64,000 bases of DNA from Armillaria gallica (Eukaryota; Basidiomycota; Agaricomycetes; Agaricales; Physalacriaceae): positions 1,178,001 to 1,242,000 of the forward strand of contig JBANDB010000013.1 in the NCBI GenBank assembly GCA_037576215.1. The letters run 5' to 3'. A program made the position numbers and the translations under genes. This document shows, piece after piece, positions 57,722 to 64,000 of this stretch. The notes under the pieces were generated by a model that was not told the origin of the DNA, made no database searches, and saw only the letters and a list, made by a program, of their open reading frames with translations. Within the stretch, counting starts at the first letter, position 1. Each line of letters begins with the position of its first letter.

Positions 57722-58132
57722 GTAAGTTACAAGAAATCCATCACCCTTCTTTGTCCCTCTCGTCCTGCTGTTTTCATATTATAGCATGTCTCCTTGATGA
57801 TTGATCACAAGGATACTTTACCGAGTCGCGCGGACGTACTTATTCAATCAATGCAGGATTGTATGTTATAGGTAGTACTCGCTTCCTATGTGCTCGCTTG
57901 ATGCCATTGATATCGGATAGTCCGCGCATAAAATGACAACACCGGAGCTCGAATACAACGTTGAAACATCAAGCTCAAAATAAAACATCCTTCTTTCCTT
58001 ACCTCGAGTATGATATGCTCCCGTTGGTGCTGAGTAATCATCTAGCATTGATTTGTTAGCTCCCTGATAAGTTTCCATGCATAAACTAAGGAAACGCCTC
58101 AGAACTTCTTCGCCTCCTCCCTTGTGACCCGC

Positions 58133-60123
58133 AATGTCTTCGCAGCCCTCGGCAACTATCCCTTCCCTCGGGGAAACTTTGGGTGCCCTCTACGTTGGCG
58201 CTACCGTAGCCGCCATGCAGGTGATCTTCTCTGTCGTCATGTATATTCCTTCTCATTCAATCTTGCAGTTTATTCGGGATAACTAATCTACAGGTACTCA
58301 TCTACTACAAGAAATATTCCAATGATTGGTGGCTCTACCGATATTCCGTACGTCGATCTTTTGTTTACATCTGGAATTCTGCTCATGCACATGAAGCAGG
58401 TAGCGCTGCTTTGGTCTGTCCGTCATATTCACGGCCAGTGATTACTAGCCTAACTCTTGACAGGGCCCTCGATGCCTTCACGTCGCATCGAGCACCCATG
58501 CACTGTATTTCTATCTGATTGATATGTTCGGGAACGCGATCGCTGCGCTCGAAAATGATGTGTGGTATGGATCTGGACCAATCAATAACATCGAGATCAT
58601 TGATTATTCTTTCGCTGCAGGAGTATGAAAGTAATTTTTTGAGTTCTGATCGTCAAGTCTTCTCTCATGGCGGAATCAGTTGCAGTTGTCTTTGGAGGTA
58701 TGTTTTCATGGCCCCAGGCCACTTGACGTTTTCAAATCTCAACGCGCTCTCTCTTAGGACGTGATCGTCGTGTACGTTCAAGGGTAAGAAGCATAACATT
58801 CCTCCGAAGTGGCCACAGTCTTACAATCGATAGGTTATACGCTATCCGTCTGTGGAAACGTTCGTGGTTTTGAAAAGTCGAGAGTGACGTTGTAATTGCT
58901 TAATTTTGTCATAGTCGGACGACATTTCCACAAATTTCTGCCTTGGTTTGTTGTGAGTAGGCTTTCAAATAATCGAGCATCGTACTCCTACTAATTATGG
59001 GACAGTTCCTGGCTGTAGCAGCTTCACTTGGTAATATCATTCCGTTCATCTTCGACATTTGTCTGATCCTGGTCTGCCTAGGCATTGCTACATGTAATTA
59101 ATCGTTAATTCTTTCACTCTGATCGCACTGACACGAATATTGCAGTTATAGTCTATGAAATGTAAGTAAATTTCCATGTTTTCGTGACAGATGCTCAATT
59201 CATTCTTCATAGTTATGTTACACGAAACTTCTTATCTTTTTCCACCGTCACAGTGGTATGTGATGTCAGTATCTTGAACAGCCATAAAAACTCACGCAAA
59301 TATTATAGAGATCGATTCACGCACTTTTCTCCACAATTGCCGTCGGAGATTTCGTCATAGCTTTCATGATGTGCTATTACCTGCACAAGAGTAGAGGAGA
59401 TAAAATGTTCTCTTCGTATGTTATTCTCTTCCCAAGACCGTCGAATTATGGTTGATATATTCGCACTAGAACGTACGCTATAGTCCTCCGTCTAATGCGA
59501 CTCGTTCTTGTAACAGGGTTAGCTACGAGGTGAAGACATCTATTTTGACCTCGCCCGCATTGTTCCTGATGAAAGTGATAGCGCATGCTCGCTGTTCGCA
59601 CTTATTGCGGTCTGCTGTCTCAACCTATCCAAATGGCAAGATCTCACAGATTCCTGCAGTACATCGTCTGGCCGAAGACTCTAATTTTCCTCGGGATCAC
59701 TTTCATTCTACCCAAACGTCTGTATTATTTATTACCCGACAAAAACATCTAACAAATATTCATAGTTTACGTCAACTCCCTGCTTGCTATGTGTGCTGTA
59801 TTTTTGAGAGCTCATAAGCTTTTCGACTCAAGTTTTCCTTGTTAGGCTTAATTATCGACGTAAACATTCGTCAGAGGAGTCAACCCAACAGCCTAGTGTA
59901 GGACCGTGGATTCCTGCCGTTTTCCAGATCAAAAGCCACAGTTCCAGAAGCAATATTGAAGAATCGGTACGTGCATTAGCCTACCAGTACCTGTCCGCTC
60001 GACTTCTTATGACATGTCTTCCTTCAGCCTAACATGGGCATCCCGTTTTCTGAAATCCAGGACACTCATTCTTCAGAAGATAAGCTGGGTCATTCAAGAG
60101 GAACTCTCGATTGTCAAGTCTGA
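58133..60123 (+). CDS. Seven-helix membrane protein, DUF6534-type
   Basis: About ten short exons. It begins MSSQPSATIPSLGETLGALY. Then come LFGITNLQVLIYYKKY with NDWWLYRYS, VALLW, and STHALYFYLIDMFGN. Later exons give RHFHKFLPWFV, FLAVAASL, RSIHALFSTIAVGDFVIAFM, CYYLHKSRGDKMFSS, LRLMRLVLVTGLAT, DSACSLFALIA, YIVWPKTLIFLGITFILPK, LYVNSLLAMLNYRRK, and a hydrophilic tail ending GTLDCQV. This order is characteristic of the DUF6534 family of Agaricomycetes, whose function is unknown. One base is apparently lost near 58479 (DAF / HVASSTHAL). The first intron may use a GC donor. The gene is unrelated to the copies at 861 and 18086. Confidence 0.82.
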
Positions 60124-60329
60124 GAATGACTTGCGTTGCCTACTCGATGCCCTGGCAGTGTAGCTGTCGCTTCTAGTTTGTGGACATCCTTTCGCATCAG
60201 AAGAAGCTATTAGGAGCTGATGCCTACTCTTTACTAGTATAAGGCTACGACGTGACATATGCCTTACACATTGACTATATGCGCCTCAGTTCCGTTCATT
60301 ATCCTTCTTTGCCCCCTGAGTAATGCCAT

Positions 60330-60690
60330 ATAGTACGGTCCGCATTGGCTGCTGAACGCGGTTTTCCTTGATTAACACTTCGAGACCCCGACGCTTCCAG
60401 TTCCAATCTTAGCCATGGTAAGCACGGGAGGTATAGGCGACAAGGACTTGCATACCCTGTGGTGTGAGCCCAACGTCACGCAAGACGGACGGTTCCAATC
60501 TGATGCCTTGGACATCCCGCTCATTATATCCCAATTCCAAAAGACGGGTCTTTATCCTGGAGAACGTTTAGACAGGCGACAGTCATGAATTGCCTGCAGA
60601 CCCACATAGAAAATATCTCATCGCTGAGACGGGTAGAATCATCCGCTTTCTTTTGAGCATTAGTGCGAATCCATTCTTCACATGGACAGA
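60330..60690 (-). pseudogene. F-box family fragment, middle part only
   Basis: Nearly identical to 61940-62290 of the adjoining copy: LELGYNERDVQGIR, the RDVGLTPQG exon and the start of the following exon (EVLIKENR). It breaks off on both sides, a local partial duplicate just downstream of copy 4. Confidence 0.8.
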
Positions 60691-60824
60691 TAGTGTCAAT
60701 AGGGCCGCGGTCTATGGCAGCAATGGCAAGCAAAACGAGAAGCGTCCGTGTTTCATAAGTACATATACAGTGTTACCTCGTAGCAAGATATCCAACAGAG
60801 TTTCCGAAGTGAACAGTCTTAATC

Positions 60825-63343
60825 CTACCACGAATAATCTTCAGCAGAACAAGGATCCGCGTCGCTGTCAACTTCCACGATGTAAAATGGAGGACGCCGT
60901 AACAGCGGCATCCTTGCACCAGGGGTCAGGAACAAATCACGGTCCATCCGGGGGTCATCAACACCATGCCTACGTTAAATAAGCAAACGGAGAATGGAAA
61001 ACAAGGACTACTCACACATTTCGGATATGCTTAGAGACGTCCTCGTACGTCTGGGGATCGACATGATCGGAGCAATACTGACAATGAAAAAGTGCCGAGT
61101 TCCCGCCGCCGCTACTCAAGTCGGATGCTTTGCTAAAAGCTCGCCTCTTCTTGGCCTCATCGTCTGGCGTAAGGAGACGGAAGTCAAGCTCAGGGCTTGC
61201 ACTAGTGGCGCCCATCTGTACCTGCCATTGCGGTCAATTGCACATCATCGGGATAGAAGAACCGCGCTCACACAATCACGCCATGAGAGGACGGGAAGCC
61301 CGTAGTAGAACGTGAAGCTCAAGACCGAAGAATATTCACTAACGCGATCATGCATAGAAAGAAATTGAAGGCTCAAACTATCCATCTCCTCTGCGGTTGT
61401 TGTGGCGGGGTCGCGAGAAGCGAGTTGTACTAAGGAAGCAGCAATGGCAGATCGCGTCGCATCAAAGAAGTGCTTCTTGTTTCCGATGAGGTTAAATAGA
61501 TCATCGACGTTTGCGACCGGGAAATGGTCATGCATGCTCCCTGGTCCTGACATAACAAGATAGGGAACACACTGGTGCCGCCAAAGATCTGTATTCGCGA
61601 TAATAGCATCATACCGCTGTTCGCAGAAGAAGACCGCTGTTGCCAACTTCAAAGGATCGACTTGTCCAGTTTCCAGAGACGCAACCTGGGTTTTCAGGTC
61701 CGGGTCAGATTCCCTTCGGCGCTGCCAGTCGGCAATCAAAGTCGGGAGCTCATCCACAGCATCCACAAAGCTGGCGTCGGTGACAACGTGCTCGGTGGGT
61801 AACTCCAAAATGGCCCTGAATGCGGGGAATGTACAAAGCCAGCATATGAAGGCATTTCTCGCCATACTACCGGTAAGAATTTCCGCTTGTACACTTTAAG
61901 GACGTCTTCTACGATTTGAGAACGCTTGAATAACACCATAGTACGGTCCTCTTTGGCTTGCTGAGCGCGGTTTTCCTTGATTAACACTTCGAGACCCCGG
62001 CGCATCCTGTTCCAACCTTGTCCACGGTAAGCACAGGAGGTATAGACGACGAGGACTTGCATACCCTGTGGTGTGAGCTCAACGTCACGCACGACGTACG
62101 GTTCCGATCTGACGCCTTGGACATCCCGCTCATTATACCCCAATTCCAAAAGACGGGTCTTTATCCTGGAGAACGTTTAGACAGGCGGAAGTCATAAATT
62201 GCCAGCAGACCGACATAGAAAATCTCTCATCTCTGAGCTGTTTAGAGTCATCCGCTTTCTTTTGAGCATTAGCGCGGGTCCATTCTTCACATCGCCTCAC
62301 ATCCTGGAAACGAGTAGATTAGACAGATGAGAGTCCATACGGAGTTTGTGCTAACTTTGTACGTGTCTTCGATCAACTTCTTCCGGCTCGTTCGAAACTC
62401 GATTAGAGGCTCGGAGGACCCAGGCTGGCTTTCTAACTCTTTTATCTCTCCCCGGATGCCTACGATATCAGAAATCCAATAGTAGCCACTGGATGAGTGC
62501 ATTTTTCTTGGTCCAGCTTTGTAGATGAAGGTAAGGAACGGAATACATGTGAGAAAGAGGCTGTAGTTTTACCATAGGTGAGGGGAATGAGATTCAAGAC
62601 CTCGTCATTGACGTCGGGGAAATGACTTCTAACCTTGACGCGCATAGTAAGCTGACGATGACGATAAACTAGGGTGCAGCAACAGACAGGATTGCAAGGA
62701 CCTACTTGGCCTTGAGGCATCGCTTGCAGACACGTCGGCGAAGTGTCCAATCAACAGAGACATTCTTGGCTGGGCAGAACTGATACAAGTGGTTAGATGG
62801 ATGCATATCAAACCGAGAACGACCTACGTCGCAAACCGATTTCCCAAATAACAGGTCTACCCATCGGTATTCAGGAATTCCTCGAGGTGGCTCGATTCCC
62901 CCGTCTGCTTCCCTGACCGCCTTCCAAACAAATGATAGATTATTCGCGGTCAGAGTGCGACAGAAATTTTCGTCGATGCGCGATAGATTGATGAGGTCTT
63001 GAGGAGAAAGCATAGTACAGACCTGTTGACGTTAGCCACTAGACGGGATAACAAGGTAGGCAAGCTCACAGTCAACAGGATATCCAGAGGCATCGTCGGT
63101 AACAGACTGAGATCTCGCCGTTTCTTCTCAGTTTGCTTCCTCTTGATCTGTGTACTAGTAGCCTTCATTGCCTTCGTCTTCTTTGCCGCTGCTGTCATAA
63201 TCGTTCGCCTTCGTTTCACTGGACCACGTTTCAACACTATACATTTCAACAATTATAACGTGGCGTGTAGGAAAAGGTGACCATTGCGCACCTGCATCGT
63301 ATCCTCTGTCGCGTTTCCCTCTGTTCTTCGTTTTGCCAGTCAT
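60825..63343 (-). CDS. F-box/C2H2-like zinc-finger protein, copy 4
   Basis: Full-length member. The start MTGKTKNRGKRDRGYDAG is followed by a basic region, F-box LPTMPLDILLT / MLSPQDLINLSRIDENFCR, WKAVREADGGIEPPRGIPEY, and RRRVCKRCLK. A GYYWISDI...ELESQPGSSE coiled-coil-like part, ELPTEHVVTDASFVDAVDEL, LVQLASRDPATTTAEEMDSL, and the zinc finger CQYC...SKHIRNVHG with C-x2-C and H-x4-H come next. The end is SAEDYSW. One base is missing in the TTT run (plus-strand AAA 61835-61837), between REMPSYAGF and CTFPAFRAI. This copy has the clearest C2H2-like finger. Confidence 0.75.
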
Positions 63344-63484
63344 CGTCTTCGGGTTTAGCAGGGCTCCTCCGTTTGGAAGAAACTGCCGATCTTGTAAGAG
63401 CGTCTTAGCTGCGTATTGAAAGAAGATAATCCTTGACAATAAGTTTGCATTGGGATGATGGTGGTCGAGGGCTAAGGTCTATGA

Positions 63485-63540
63485 TTATGAATCATTTACA
63501 ATCGGACTTGTGTATTCGTATGGGTCCAAACTTCTGGCCG
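63485..63540 (-). promoter_or_regulatory. Shared upstream element before F-box copy 4
   Basis: ACAATCGGACTTGTGTATTCGTATGGGTCCAAACTT corresponds, with changes, to the element before copies 1 and 2. It lies about 150-200 bases upstream of the ATG. Here no ankyrin fragment follows, which shows the state before the ankyrin piece was joined. Confidence 0.45.
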
Positions 63541-63830
63541 CAAGGGATGTTCCGAGTATAACTGCAAGCCTGTTATCCTGGATCCTCTCACGAGCAGCAC
63601 TGAAAGAAGTAACCGAAATATTGAAGATTTTGAAAATTCTGGAAACCAACGAAAAGGCATCCGCATGATACTCATATAAGGTAGTAACAGTAGCCTTTCA
63701 TGGAGAACGCCGTAGCACGAAATCAAGAAAAAACGGTCAAATGAATGTACTAGGATGGAGATATCACCATTGCCATAGTTCTAACAGGTCAAGAAAGTGA
63801 CGCAGTCTCGCTAGAGACCACACATCGGTA

Positions 63831-64000
63831 TCAAAGATTTAGATCCCTTTCAAATTCCACGATAAACATCGGCGGACGCTGTGCCGCAGGCATGACTGCA
63901 CCAGAAGTCAGGAACAAATCACGGTCCATCTGGGGATCGTTGACACCATGTCTACGTCAAATAAGCAACCGTAGAACGTTAAACAAGGACTACTCACACA
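63831..64000 (-). CDS. F-box/zinc-finger family copy 5, C-terminal end, runs out of the window
   Basis: Last exon of another member: HGVNDPQMDRDLFLTSG, AVMPAAQRPPMFIVEFE and an end at RDLNL, preceded by the intron that splits the zinc finger. The gene continues beyond base 64000. Together with copy 4 it forms a tandem in the same orientation. Confidence 0.75.

Noticed and set aside
1..64000. LTR retrotransposon, Helitron, virus-derived genes or CRISPR arrays
   Set aside because: No reverse transcriptase, integrase, transposase, helicase, capsid-like frame or regularly spaced short repeats were seen on either strand.

Overview
The window looks like nuclear DNA of a mushroom-forming basidiomycete (Agaricomycetes). 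Genes are split by many short introns of about 45-60 nt. The gene content fits as well: multi-pass membrane families typical of these fungi, CYP64/CYP5150-like P450s, an F-box family, an ADE2-type AIR carboxylase, a Costars protein and a PL1 pectate lyase. No rRNA, tRNA, CRISPR or bacterial-type element was recognised. Layout: the left 36 kb is accessory and rearranged. A seven-helix membrane gene and a convergent P450 occur at 861-4702 and again at 18086-21933, as a direct segmental duplication whose 5' part is found a third time at 56350-57150. Between the copies lie an alpha/beta hydrolase (6565-7893), an MFS transporter (9021-11123) and a cyclopropane-fatty-acid-type methyltransferase (15126-17060). 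A further P450 (22905-25087) follows the second copy. Two modules, each an F-box/zinc-finger gene head-to-head with a broken piece of an ankyrin gene, lie in inverted orientation at 12.4-15.0 kb and 26.4-30.6 kb. The F-box family continues at 30850-33379, and at 60330-64000 on the far right. A half-size ABC transporter occupies 33806-36386. The central part (37.5-54.8 kb) is a conserved housekeeping-like block: a conserved fungal protein with an acidic tract, Costars, pectate lyase, ADE2, a large SH3 plus Ras-association scaffold, and a protein of about 1,700 residues joining a nucleotidyltransferase-like N-terminus to ankyrin repeats. The last is the intact parent of the two broken ankyrin pieces. 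The right end (55-64 kb) has a small membrane protein, a seven-helix DUF6534-type gene and three more F-box loci. How it fits together: the duplicated P450s, hydrolase, methyltransferase and transporters are plausible lipid or secondary-metabolite functions, but no backbone synthase is present, so a biosynthetic cluster is not established. The ankyrin and F-box pieces record copying, inversion and decay: both ankyrin fragments share one nonsense mutation. At nine or more places a conserved frame is restored by one extra base in or next to a short homopolymer, which suggests assembly indels as much as real pseudogenes. All exon-level statements come from reading by eye against remembered family patterns.
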